Shown piece by piece: positions 33,689 through 41,326 of a stretch of 46,782 bases of DNA; the first letter of the stretch is position 1; every line of letters starts with the position of its first letter. The stretch lies in the NCBI GenBank assembly GCA_002404675.1, contig DHKE01000069.1, forward strand, positions 1-46,782, given 5' to 3'. Origin of the DNA: Porphyromonadaceae bacterium UBA4702 (GTDB taxonomy: Bacteria > Bacteroidota > Bacteroidia > Bacteroidales > Muribaculaceae). The notes below the pieces were generated by a model. It ran no database searches. It saw only the letters and a list, made by a program, of their open reading frames with translations, and was not told where the DNA came from. The position numbers and the translations under genes are program-made.

Positions 33689-36154
33689 TCAGTCGAACAT
33701 TCCCTCGATGTCCTCCGCATCTTCCGGCACTTCATCGTTTGCAGCAGGTGCGGCTGGCTGGTAGGTGTCGCCCCATGCCCCGTCGCAGGGCATATATCCT
33801 TCAGGGAACTCGAACTTGATGTCCTGCCGGTAGGGCAGCGACTTGTCGGCAAACAGCTTCTGCATGAAGATGCCGAATATCGGCAGTGCCGAGCGTGCGC
33901 CTTGGCCTATGCTGCTGTTGTTGAAGTGGATATACCGCTCCTCGCCGCCTACCCACACGCCGACGACTATCTGCGGCGTGTAGCCCATATACCAGGCGTC
34001 GGAATTGTTGTTGGTCGTGCCGGTCTTGCCGCCCATCTCCGCCGAGATGTTGTATGCCGAGCGCAGGGCGCGGGCGGTGCCGTTGTTGACCACGTTCATC
34101 ATCATCATCACCATGTCGTCGCAAGCGTCAGACGAAGTCACCTCCGTGCGGTGCGCGTTGGCGGAATATATCACGTTGCCCTGGTTGTCCTCGATGCGGC
34201 TGACGTAGACCGGGTTGACGCGGATGCCGTGGTTGGCGAATGTGGAGTATGCGCTGACCATCTCCGAAACCGGCGCGTCATACGAGCCGAGGGATATCGT
34301 GACGTTGCTCTCGATATAGCTCGTGATGCCGAACATGCGCAGCTTGTCTATGAACGGCGGCACGCCGAGCTCGTTGAGCAGGTTGGCTGATACACCGTTG
34401 TTTGACGATGTAAGAGCCTGTTTCAGCGTCATTGAGCCGGCACGGCTGCCGCGAGGTGTCCACCCGCCGATGCTTGCGAAGGAGCTGACAGACGAGCACG
34501 GGTCTTTGCCCTGCTCCATGGCGAGGGTGTAGAGGAACGGCTTGGAGGTAGAGCCTATCTGCCGCTTGCCCCGCGAGGCCATGTCATACTGGAAATAGTT
34601 GAAGTCCGGGCCGCCGACGTATGCCTTGACGTAGCCTGTCACCGGGTCCATGGCAATCATGCCGGTGCGCAGTATCGATTTCATGTACATCAGCGAGTCT
34701 CGCGGCGACATGGTGACAGTTTTCGTCCCCGGCTCGTAATGCCCGTTCTTCTTGACCCATGCGAACACCTCCATGCTGTACGGTGTTTTGAACGCCTTCT
34801 TGATTTCAGTCTCCGAAGCCCCTGCCTCCTTCATCGAGCGGTAGCGGGCTGTCTGCTTGATGGCCTTGTCGATTATGCCTTGCAGCGTCGAACCCGATAT
34901 TTCGCCGTTGTTGGTGGAGTACGGCCCGTATTTCGAGCCGCGCTTCTCGGCGGTGAACGCCGGCTGCAACGTGCCGCCGAGGTGCTGGTATACAGCCTCT
35001 TCGGCATATTTCTGCATATTGAGGTCTATTGTGGTGTATATGCGCAGGCCGTCCTGGTACAGGTTGTAATGCGAGCCGTCCGGCTTCGGGTTCTTCTCAA
35101 TCCAGCCGCAGAGCGGGTTTTCCTCCCACTGCACGGAGTCTGTGCGGTATGCGCTGAGCGCGATGGTGTATGCTGTCGAGCTGCCGTAGTCGCTGCGGTT
35201 CGGGCGTTTCGGCTTGGTCGCTGTCATGAGGCGGCGTATCTCCTCGCGCAGGTAGGGGGCTTCCCCCTCCTTGTGGTCTACACGGTGATAGTCCAGCCCC
35301 AGCGGCAGCTTCTTGATGCTGTCAGCCTCTGTAGCGGGGAGCTTGCCGGCCTTGACCATCTGGTCGATGACGACATTGCGGCGTTGCCGCACACGGTCTT
35401 CGTAGCGCAGCGGGTTGTAGTAGCTCGGGTTTTTCAGCATGCCGACGAGCATCGCCGCCTCCTCAACATTCAGGTCGCTCGGCTCTTTGCCGAAATACAC
35501 GTTGGCGGCAGTTTTGATGCCTACGGCGTTGTTGAGGAAATCGAACCGGTTCAAGTACATATTGATGATTTCCTCCTTGGTGTAGAACCGCTCGAGCTTG
35601 ATGGCGATCATCCACTCTATCGGCTTCTGCAGCGCACGCTTGAAAATGTTGGTAGAGGGCTGCGAATACAGCTGCTTGGCGAGCTGCTGGGTTATGGTGG
35701 AGCCGCCCCCCGACGACTTGTCGCGCATCAGTATGGTCTTGATGACAGAGCGTGCTAGCGAGCGGAAGTCGATGCCGGAATGGCTCTCGAACCTCACGTC
35801 CTCGGTAGCGATGAGCGCGTCGATTACGTGTGGCGACACGTCCTTGTAGTCGCTGTATGTGCGGTTGCCCGCGCCCTCGAAATACCGTCCCATCTCGGTA
35901 GTGCCGTCGCCGGCGTAGATGACCGAGGCGAGCTTGTCATGCGGATCCTCGAGTTCCTCGATAGGGGGCATGTAGCCGATTACGCCGTTGTAGATGAGCA
36001 GCAGCAGCGTGGCTATGATGAAGCCTGTGCCGAGAAACGAAATCCACATCCAGCGTATGATGCTCTGCTTGGCTGTGCGTTTCTTTCCCTTGGGGGCATC
36101 CGCGCCGCTGTCGCCGCTTTTCCGGGGAGACGGTTTTATGTTGAAAATCTTCAT
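33689..36154 (-). CDS. Class A penicillin-binding protein, PBP1a-like
   Basis: A bifunctional peptidoglycan synthase of 821 residues. A cytoplasmic Lys-rich N-terminus is followed by one transmembrane helix (WISFLGTGFIIATLLLLIYNG). The GT51 glycosyltransferase shows EDVRFESHSGID, GGSTITQQLAKQLY and KEEIINMYLNRFDF. The transpeptidase shows the active-site serine in GSTSKPFLYTLAMEQG, SSNNGVSANLL (SxN motif) and KTGTTNNNSDAWYMGYTP (KTG motif). The C-terminus is acidic (EDAEDIEGMFD). The start MKIFNIKPSPRKS is natural. The -7 box at 36275-36282 leaves a leader of roughly 115 bases. Confidence 0.95.
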   Translation of the reverse strand: MKIFNIKPSPRKSGDSGADAPKGKKRTAKQSIIRWMWISFLGTGFIIATLLLLIYNGVIGYMPPIEELEDPHDKLASVIYAGDGTTEMGRYFEGAGNRTYSDYKDVSPHVIDALIATEDVRFESHSGIDFRSLARSVIKTILMRDKSSGGGSTITQQLAKQLYSQPSTNIFKRALQKPIEWMIAIKLERFYTKEEIINMYLNRFDFLNNAVGIKTAANVYFGKEPSDLNVEEAAMLVGMLKNPSYYNPLRYEDRVRQRRNVVIDQMVKAGKLPATEADSIKKLPLGLDYHRVDHKEGEAPYLREEIRRLMTATKPKRPNRSDYGSSTAYTIALSAYRTDSVQWEENPLCGWIEKNPKPDGSHYNLYQDGLRIYTTIDLNMQKYAEEAVYQHLGGTLQPAFTAEKRGSKYGPYSTNNGEISGSTLQGIIDKAIKQTARYRSMKEAGASETEIKKAFKTPYSMEVFAWVKKNGHYEPGTKTVTMSPRDSLMYMKSILRTGMIAMDPVTGYVKAYVGGPDFNYFQYDMASRGKRQIGSTSKPFLYTLAMEQGKDPCSSVSSFASIGGWTPRGSRAGSMTLKQALTSSNNGVSANLLNELGVPPFIDKLRMFGITSYIESNVTISLGSYDAPVSEMVSAYSTFANHGIRVNPVYVSRIEDNQGNVIYSANAHRTEVTSSDACDDMVMMMMNVVNNGTARALRSAYNISAEMGGKTGTTNNNSDAWYMGYTPQIVVGVWVGGEERYIHFNNSSIGQGARSALPIFGIFMQKLFADKSLPYRQDIKFEFPEGYMPCDGAWGDTYQPAAPAANDEVPEDAEDIEGMFD

Positions 36155-36274
36155 TCAGTCCAAAGTGTATGCCCGGGCGTTGCCCTCGGACAGTGAAACA
36201 AAAAGTCGGACGGTTCAATAGGCCTTCTGCAGGGGTATTATTCACTGCAAATTAGGCATATAATGCGTCACCTG

Positions 36275-36282
36275 CAAAATTA
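36275..36282 (-). promoter_or_regulatory. -7 box of the PBP gene
   Basis: TAATTTTG on the minus strand, directly abutting the inverted repeat at 36283-36326. No TTG at the usual spacing, since the repeat occupies it. Confidence 0.5.
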
Positions 36283-36326
36283 GGAAAAATATCGCAGACA
36301 GCACGCACTGCCCGCGATATTTTTCC
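36283..36326. terminator. 13-base perfect inverted repeat, probably a bidirectional terminator
   Basis: GGAAAAATATCGC (36283-36295) and GCGATATTTTTCC (36314-36326) are perfect inverted copies around an 18-base loop. The A- and T-runs inside the arms suit termination on either strand. It lies after the secreted-protein gene and touches the PBP promoter box. Confidence 0.65.
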
Positions 36327-36336
36327 ATTGCCGGCA

Positions 36337-36356
36337 GCGGAAACGGCTGTTTCCGC
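36337..36356 (-). terminator. Second hairpin after the secreted-protein gene
   Basis: GCGGAAAC and GTTTCCGC form a perfect 8-base stem with the 4-base loop GGCT, 22 bases after the stop codon. No T-run follows. Confidence 0.5.
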
Positions 36357-36377
36357 GCCCGCTGGAGTCGTTGAGAC

Positions 36378-37709
36378 TTATTTCACGATTACTTTGGCTG
36401 TCTTGCCGTTGTATCTTACCACATAGATGCCGGCGGGGAGGTTGTCGCTGCCGGTCTGGAAGCCGGAGAGGTTGAAGATTTCGGCTCCGGCCGGGGCCTC
36501 GATAGTGCCGATGCCGCCGCGTACCATGATGCCGTCAGCCTCGATGCCTTCCACGCCGTTGGTCTTGTCGGCTATCCCGTCGGCGAGTTTGCCAGTCCAT
36601 GTGGATGTCACGGTGTTTCCTTCAGGTGTGGTGAAATTGACGTCGATGGTGTATTCGCCCTCTCCAGCAGCCTTGGAAATCGTGATTGTGCCGCCTGTGG
36701 CAAGCCCAGTCAATTCAGGTTTTGACAGGTCGGCCGCATTGTAGACTGACAGGTATGTGCCTACTGCGACATATGTGGTGCCGAACATCGGATACCATGT
36801 GCCTTGCATGAAGACTCCGGGCTTGCTCCCGAGCTTCAATGCATCGTAGGCGGTGTAGGTCTGGCACAGTTCGTTGAAGTCGGCGTGTTCCGTCTCGTCA
36901 GTGAACAGCTGCATGCTGATGAGGTCACCCCCGCCGTCTATCCAGCCGTCTTTATCCAGCGGAGTATTGTACAATACAACATTGTATGAGCCTTTACCGT
37001 CGTAGCGTCCGGATATTTTCGTGTCGGTGACATTGCGGTCACCGCCCAGCGGAGTGTACCCGAAGTAGAATACGTACGGGATTTCGCCTGTGTATGTGGC
37101 CTTGCACAGTACTCCGCCTTCTCCGCTGTTTGATGTGCAGTTCTCCCAAACCAGGTCAACGGTGTATTTGCCGTCGCCGTTGTCTGTTATCTCAACGTAG
37201 CCTGAGGTGGGAGAAGACCACTGGTATCCGACCAGTTCGCCGCTTTCGGGATTGTCCGGGTTGAGGAACACGTCCATGAACGTTGAAGATTCTGATTCAA
37301 CTGTGCCGCTGGTGTATTCGTAGTTTTCGGTAATGTGCACAGGGAACTTTCCAGTCGGCAGTTTCGGATTGCTTTCATCTTCGGGCGGCGGGGCCAGCAG
37401 GTAGATGCGGGCCATTTGCCCATCGTGTGTGGGCATCGTTTTGTCCAGACCCGCGCTTGAGAGCATCAGCCAATAGCTGCCCACGCCGTTTGAGAATGTG
37501 CCGGCCGGGCAGAAGTTGGCCTCGGTGGCAGTGAACTCAGTCGTTGGGTTTTCCGCTGAACGGAGGGGCGACTTGAGGGGGTTGCTTACGGTTTCGACAC
37601 GCCCGTTTGTGACGCGCGTCTTGGTGGACAGAGCCTGCGGCGTTGCACTTGTTGCTGTGAGCGAGCATACGCATAATGCCGCGAACATTGCAGGTAGGTA
37701 TTTTTTCAT
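36378..37709 (-). CDS. Secreted protein with type IX-like C-terminal sorting tail
   Basis: A 443-residue protein with a signal peptide (MKKYLPAMFAALCVCSLTATSA), a beta-rich middle with repeated Gly/Asp/Thr patterns, and a C-terminal tail of about 60 residues (GIEADGIMVRGG, then GAEIFNLSGFQTG, LPAGIYVVRYNGKTAKVIVK). That tail closely resembles the type A sorting domain of type IX secretion cargo: the PAGIYVV..NGKT.KVIVK ending is characteristic. I do not recognise a catalytic domain in the middle. The start at 37709 follows the promoter at 37803-37834. It diverges from the TPR-LuxR gene. No type IX machinery is in the window, so actual secretion by that route is inference. Confidence 0.8.
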   Translation of the reverse strand: MKKYLPAMFAALCVCSLTATSATPQALSTKTRVTNGRVETVSNPLKSPLRSAENPTTEFTATEANFCPAGTFSNGVGSYWLMLSSAGLDKTMPTHDGQMARIYLLAPPPEDESNPKLPTGKFPVHITENYEYTSGTVESESSTFMDVFLNPDNPESGELVGYQWSSPTSGYVEITDNGDGKYTVDLVWENCTSNSGEGGVLCKATYTGEIPYVFYFGYTPLGGDRNVTDTKISGRYDGKGSYNVVLYNTPLDKDGWIDGGGDLISMQLFTDETEHADFNELCQTYTAYDALKLGSKPGVFMQGTWYPMFGTTYVAVGTYLSVYNAADLSKPELTGLATGGTITISKAAGEGEYTIDVNFTTPEGNTVTSTWTGKLADGIADKTNGVEGIEADGIMVRGGIGTIEAPAGAEIFNLSGFQTGSDNLPAGIYVVRYNGKTAKVIVK

Positions 37710-37802
37710 CTGTTTTGTTGTAGAAGCCGTTTGTGTGACATTGTGAAGACGCGAGTGAGCCGGCTTCTGTTTTACTGTCTCGCACTCCGTGAATTGTTGC
37801 CG

Positions 37803-37834
37803 CAAAGTTATTCAGATGCCGTTTTCTGTTGCAA
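37803..37834 (-). promoter_or_regulatory. Promoter of the secreted-protein gene
   Basis: TAACTTTG (37803-37810) and TTG (37832-37834), 21 bases apart on the minus strand. The leader would be about 90 bases. Confidence 0.65.
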
Positions 37835-37841
37835 GTTTTTA

Positions 37842-37903
37842 TGGGGTACATTTGGGGTACAAATGATGATGATGTGCAGTTTCCGCGATTTTTTGTAACT
37901 TTA
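37842..37903 (+). promoter_or_regulatory. Promoter region of the TPR-LuxR gene
   Basis: TGGGGTACA occurs twice, 11 bases apart (37842-37850, 37853-37861), and the first copy runs into TACATTTG (37847-37854), a TAnnTTTG match. A second, near-perfect box TAACTTTA (37896-37903) ends 4 bases before the GTG start. Which one is used cannot be told; the direct repeats suggest a regulator site. Confidence 0.5.
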
Positions 37904-37907
37904 CGGC

Positions 37908-39581
37908 GTGAAATGCCTTTGGACGATACTCATAGCCCTGATATTGTCAGCGTGTGTAAAGCAGCAGGTAGCGCATCCTCTGTTCAGGTGGAAGTCGCTG
38001 TCAACGGCTTCGGATGCGCTCATAGTGCATCTTGAGTGGGGGATGATACGGGTGTCGCCGGATTCTGTTTTCGCGCGGGCGCTTGACTCTCTGAAATGTG
38101 AGATTGTCCGTTGCCCTGACCCTGCGCAGCTGGAGGCAAGGTGCTGCTATTGGTCGGCTATACTGGATACGCGCCGCAATGTCAGCAAGGACTCTGTCCG
38201 CAGACTGGTTTCGAGGTCAATTGAATTGTGCGACTCTGCGTCATACCCGTATGACATGACTCGTTTCCGCCATCTTGAGGGGCTGTTGCTGTTCCCTGAC
38301 AATTCTTTCCGCCAGCATGAGGCGTTTCGTGACTGTTTTGACTACTTTTCGAGCCAGGGTGATGGCTTCATGACTGCTTGGCTGGCGTTGGATTTGGGCA
38401 GGCTTTATCTGGATATCGGCGACTTGAAACGGGCTGGTTGGTATTATTCGCTGTCTGACAGCATTTTAGATCTCATAGGGATTGATGACTGGCATATAAA
38501 GACATCTCTCAACAATGCCAATGTGCTGCATTTGATGGGGAAAAACAAGGAGGCTCTTGCCAAGCTTGATTCGCTGTTAGCCAATCCGGTGGCACGCCGC
38601 GATACTGGATTTTGTGTGAATGTGCTGATAAACAAGTATCTGATGTCTGGTGACAGTGAAGCGCTTGTCGAGGCTTGCGGCCTTATGCATCCCGGCATTC
38701 CTGTATCTGTGCGCATGGATCTGAACCTGGCTTTGTCAGGCTGGTATTGCAGCGAGGGCCATGCGGCTGAAGCGCTTCCCTGTCTTGAATGGCTGCTTTC
38801 TTTACCGCGTGAGGGTCGGCCGGCGGATGAGATCCGCGACGTTTACGGCATAGCCGCCAGAGTGTATGACGCTACGGGAAGGGCTGATTCGGCTAACTTT
38901 TATTACCGCCAGATTGCAGTGCTTCAGGACTCGATGCTGTCGCGTAACGAGTCTCTGAACATCCTGAACAGCGAGGTGCGCGAGGAGATAGCGAAAAATG
39001 ATGAGAAACGAGAGAACGAATTGAAGCAGGAGCGTCTGCGCACATGGCTGGTGGTGCTGGCGTTGCTGTTTGTTGCCGGCGTTGCGTTGTTCTACCTGTA
39101 CCGCCGTATGCAGTCGCACCGTCTCGCTACGCTGCGCACCAGTCTCGAGTTGGAACGGGAGCGGCGCAAGGTGGTGTCGTCGGCATTGGCGATGACCGAG
39201 AAGGACAATGTGCTTGAAGCGGTGCTGTCTGACATCTCCGAGATTAAAAAGGGGGGCGAAATCGGCGAGGCGCAGATACGGCAGCTGGAGCAGAATGTGA
39301 AGATGCACCTCATCGGGCGGCAGGACTGGGAGGATTTCAAGGTGCTGTTTGAGAAGGTCCACCCAGGGTTCTCGTCGTTGCTGAAAACGACATATCCGGC
39401 AGTGACGGAAGGTGATATCCGTCTGTCCATATACCTGAAAGCAGGCATGAATACCAAGCAGATAGCGCGTATGCTTCAGCTGCAGCCCGATTCTGTCAAG
39501 AAGAACCGGCAGCGGTTGCGTCGCCATTTGGGGCTGACGGCAGACCAGTCGCTCGAGGACTTGCTGCGCAGCCTTGGCTGA
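37908..39581 (+). CDS. Membrane-bound TPR protein with LuxR-type HTH
   Basis: A 557-residue regulator. It starts with GTG and a lipobox-like signal (MKCLWTILIALILSAC, Cys16), so the N-terminus is exported. TPR-like helical repeats follow (about residues 80-340), then a transmembrane helix (TWLVVLALLFVAGVALFYLY) near residue 385. A coiled coil leads to a C-terminal LuxR/GerE-type helix-turn-helix (LKAGMNTKQIARMLQLQPDSVKKNRQRLRRHLG). This architecture is widespread in Bacteroidota. It suggests a sensor outside and a DNA-binding part inside. The GTG start is supported by the signal peptide; the next ATG would remove it. It diverges from the secreted-protein gene at 36378-37709, a likely target. 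Confidence 0.88.
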   Translation: MKCLWTILIALILSACVKQQVAHPLFRWKSLSTASDALIVHLEWGMIRVSPDSVFARALDSLKCEIVRCPDPAQLEARCCYWSAILDTRRNVSKDSVRRLVSRSIELCDSASYPYDMTRFRHLEGLLLFPDNSFRQHEAFRDCFDYFSSQGDGFMTAWLALDLGRLYLDIGDLKRAGWYYSLSDSILDLIGIDDWHIKTSLNNANVLHLMGKNKEALAKLDSLLANPVARRDTGFCVNVLINKYLMSGDSEALVEACGLMHPGIPVSVRMDLNLALSGWYCSEGHAAEALPCLEWLLSLPREGRPADEIRDVYGIAARVYDATGRADSANFYYRQIAVLQDSMLSRNESLNILNSEVREEIAKNDEKRENELKQERLRTWLVVLALLFVAGVALFYLYRRMQSHRLATLRTSLELERERRKVVSSALAMTEKDNVLEAVLSDISEIKKGGEIGEAQIRQLEQNVKMHLIGRQDWEDFKVLFEKVHPGFSSLLKTTYPAVTEGDIRLSIYLKAGMNTKQIARMLQLQPDSVKKNRQRLRRHLGLTADQSLEDLLRSLG

Positions 39582-39598
39582 CGCTCCCATGAGCCTAA

Positions 39599-39627
39599 TA
39601 CTCGGAGTCCCCCGAGATCTCCGAGTA
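39599..39627 (+). terminator. Terminator hairpin of the TPR-LuxR gene
   Basis: TACTCGGAG (39599-39607) and CTCCGAGTA (39619-39627) form a perfect 9-base stem with an 11-base loop, 18 bases after the stop. No strong T-run follows. Confidence 0.6.
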
Positions 39628-39634
39628 CTCTGAT

Positions 39635-39752
39635 TGCGCAGCCAAAGTAGGGACACGGCGTGCCGTGTCCGAAGGGTAGTTGGCGTATATGTTGTTGATT
39701 TGTTACGGCTTATGTGCGGACACGGCACGTCGTGTCCCTACTGGGCTACGCA
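39635..39752. repeat. Paired REP-like element A (118 bp)
   Basis: Ends are inverted: the left end TGCGCAGCCAAAGTAGGGAC matches the reverse complement of the right end (TGCGTAGCCCAGTAGGGAC) with few changes. Each end carries a palindrome: GGACACGGCGTGCCGTGTCC (39651-39670) and GGACACGGCACGTCGTGTCC (39718-39737), 67 bases apart. No coding frame lies inside. With its inverted ends it looks like a non-autonomous mobile element or REP doublet. It occupies most of the 228-base gap between the TPR-LuxR and second ATPase genes. Confidence 0.8.
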
Positions 39753-39809
39753 TAAAAGCGTGGGTGTGCCTATTTTGACATCCCCCCTATTGTAGCGGCG
39801 GGGCTGCGG

Positions 39810-41114
39810 CTATCTGCCCAGCAGCCATTTCCACGCCGGGACGACGCTGATGACTTCGCCATCGGCAGTGGCTATATTCTCTTCATCGTCGTAAGTGACA
39901 ATAAGCAGTTTTTTGCAGCCTGTTGCCTGTGAAGCCTCAAGCAAGCCTCGTATTTCGCGCTTGCGTGTCTCTTCGTCACCCATGCTCCATGTCACTTGTA
40001 TCAACTGCACAATGTCGATGCCTCGTTGTACGGCAAAGTCACATTCCCCCTTCCCTTGATAGTAGAATATCTGGTCTATCGGGGTTCGGTTGCGGTACAG
40101 TTGCAGGAAAACAGTGTTTTCGAGTTTCTTGCCGTCGTCGTCGCTTTGCGGCAGCAGGACGGCATCGCGCAGCCCATTGTCGATGCAGTAGTATTTCGGC
40201 TGTGAGTTTTCGGCCTTTTGCAGCGAGCGGCTGAAATTGGGTATGCGCAGGAACATGAACGTGTCACAGGCGTAGTTTGCCCAGTTGTACAGGTCGTCCT
40301 TGCTTACTTTCAGCCTTCGGGACTTGATGTCATTGTGAATTGCTCTTATTGATGTCGGCTTGGTGAGGTTTGCCATTATGCGCTTCAGGAAGTAGCGCAG
40401 CACCTCGATGTTGCCCAGCCGGTAGTGTTCCGCCAGGTCTTTGAGGAGCATGGTGTCGAAATATGTCTGCAGTGTCTTGGCTTTGAGCAGGGCATTGCCC
40501 ATTAGTGCTATTTCGGGGAAGCCACCCTCGTTGTTGTAGTCACGCAGCGCATTGCGCAGTCGAGCAGTGTCCTGTTCGAGCCAGCTGTCGGTGGTTATGC
40601 CCCGGAATTGGCAGTACTCACGGAATGACAGCGGCAGGGTCTCTTCTTCCTCCGGCCAGCCGCGCAGTGCGGATTTCAGTTCGCTGCTCAGCATGGTGGC
40701 GTTGCTGCCGCTGATGTATATGTTTTTTGTATAGTGCTTGTACAGTCGCATGACGAAATACTCCCACCCCTCGATAAGCTGTATTTCGTCAAAGAACATG
40801 TATACGGTCGCCATGTCTATGTCCGGGTACATCTCGCGGTATGCGTCGATTATCATGCTGAGTTCGTCGGAGGTCATGCGCACGAGCCGCTCGTCATCGA
40901 AACTTACCCAAAGGATGCGCTCGCGGGATATGCCTTGGCCAAGCAACTCGTTCACGAGTACTTCCATTCGTGAGGTCTTGCCGCATCTGCGTACACCGGG
41001 TATTGTCACTATCTTGCCGTCGCCTGTCGGCAGCGGTTTTTCGCGTCTGCGCAGGTCGGAGGGAAACTCCTGCTGGCGCATCGCTATCTGGGTCTTTATG
41101 TATGATTTGTCCAT
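39810..41114 (-). CDS. AAA ATPase with DUF4143-type C-terminal domain (second copy)
   Basis: A 434-residue cytoplasmic protein. Walker A is PGVRRCGKTSRMEVL (about residues 39-53) and Walker B VYMFFDEIQLIEGWEYF. The sensor-like ISGSNATML and the middle SFREYCQFRG are typical of this group. The C-terminal part reads GECDFAVQRGIDIVQLIQVTWS, like a PD-(D/E)xK fold, but the final E-x-K is replaced by Q-x-T, so nuclease activity is doubtful. It is only remotely similar to the copy at 29400. The start at 41114 follows a promoter box with operator-like repeats on both sides. REP-like elements flank the gene on both sides (39635-39752, 41224-41326). Confidence 0.9.
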   Translation of the reverse strand: MDKSYIKTQIAMRQQEFPSDLRRREKPLPTGDGKIVTIPGVRRCGKTSRMEVLVNELLGQGISRERILWVSFDDERLVRMTSDELSMIIDAYREMYPDIDMATVYMFFDEIQLIEGWEYFVMRLYKHYTKNIYISGSNATMLSSELKSALRGWPEEEETLPLSFREYCQFRGITTDSWLEQDTARLRNALRDYNNEGGFPEIALMGNALLKAKTLQTYFDTMLLKDLAEHYRLGNIEVLRYFLKRIMANLTKPTSIRAIHNDIKSRRLKVSKDDLYNWANYACDTFMFLRIPNFSRSLQKAENSQPKYYCIDNGLRDAVLLPQSDDDGKKLENTVFLQLYRNRTPIDQIFYYQGKGECDFAVQRGIDIVQLIQVTWSMGDEETRKREIRGLLEASQATGCKKLLIVTYDDEENIATADGEVISVVPAWKWLLGR

Positions 41115-41116
41115 AT

Positions 41117-41165
41117 TGTCCTAAATTCGGGGACAAAGATAGTGATTTCTGTCCTAAATTTGGGG
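41117..41165 (-). promoter_or_regulatory. Promoter with two operator-like repeats of the second ATPase
   Basis: TGTCCTAAATTCGGGG (41117-41132) and TGTCCTAAATTTGGGG (41150-41165) are direct repeats 33 bases apart, about three helical turns. Between them on the minus strand lies TATCTTTG (41134-41141). One copy covers the transcription start and leader, the other covers the -33 region, which is a classic repressor arrangement. Confidence 0.7.
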
Positions 41166-41223
41166 TCAGCGTGGGTGGTTTTTGATTGGAGGGCTTAATT
41201 TGAGGTGAAATGAGAGTGTGTTT

Positions 41224-41326
41224 TGCGCAGCCAAAGTAGGGACATGTCGTGCCGTGTCCAAATGGTGGTAAGCGTGTATATCGTTGATTTGGTGTGAATT
41301 GGGTGCGGATACGGCACGCCGTGTCA
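41224..41326. repeat. Paired REP-like element B (right end truncated)
   Basis: The left end TGCGCAGCCAAAGTAGGGAC is identical to that of element A. It carries GGACATGTCGTGCCGTGTCC (41240-41259) and GGATACGGCACGCCGTGTCA (41307-41326), again 67 bases apart. The outer right end seen in element A is missing: after GTGTC the sequence is that of the tilS end. The body between the palindromes is diverged but alignable (GTTGATT shared). Confidence 0.75.

Noticed and set aside
34739..35758. Open frame of 339 codons on the plus strand inside the PBP gene
   Set aside because: Antisense to the glycosyltransferase domain; its openness follows from codon bias in GC-rich DNA.
41117..41165. Possible CRISPR-like repeat pair
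   Set aside because: Only two 16-base copies, next to a promoter box, with no array and no cas genes; the operator reading is better. No CRISPR array was seen anywhere in the window.
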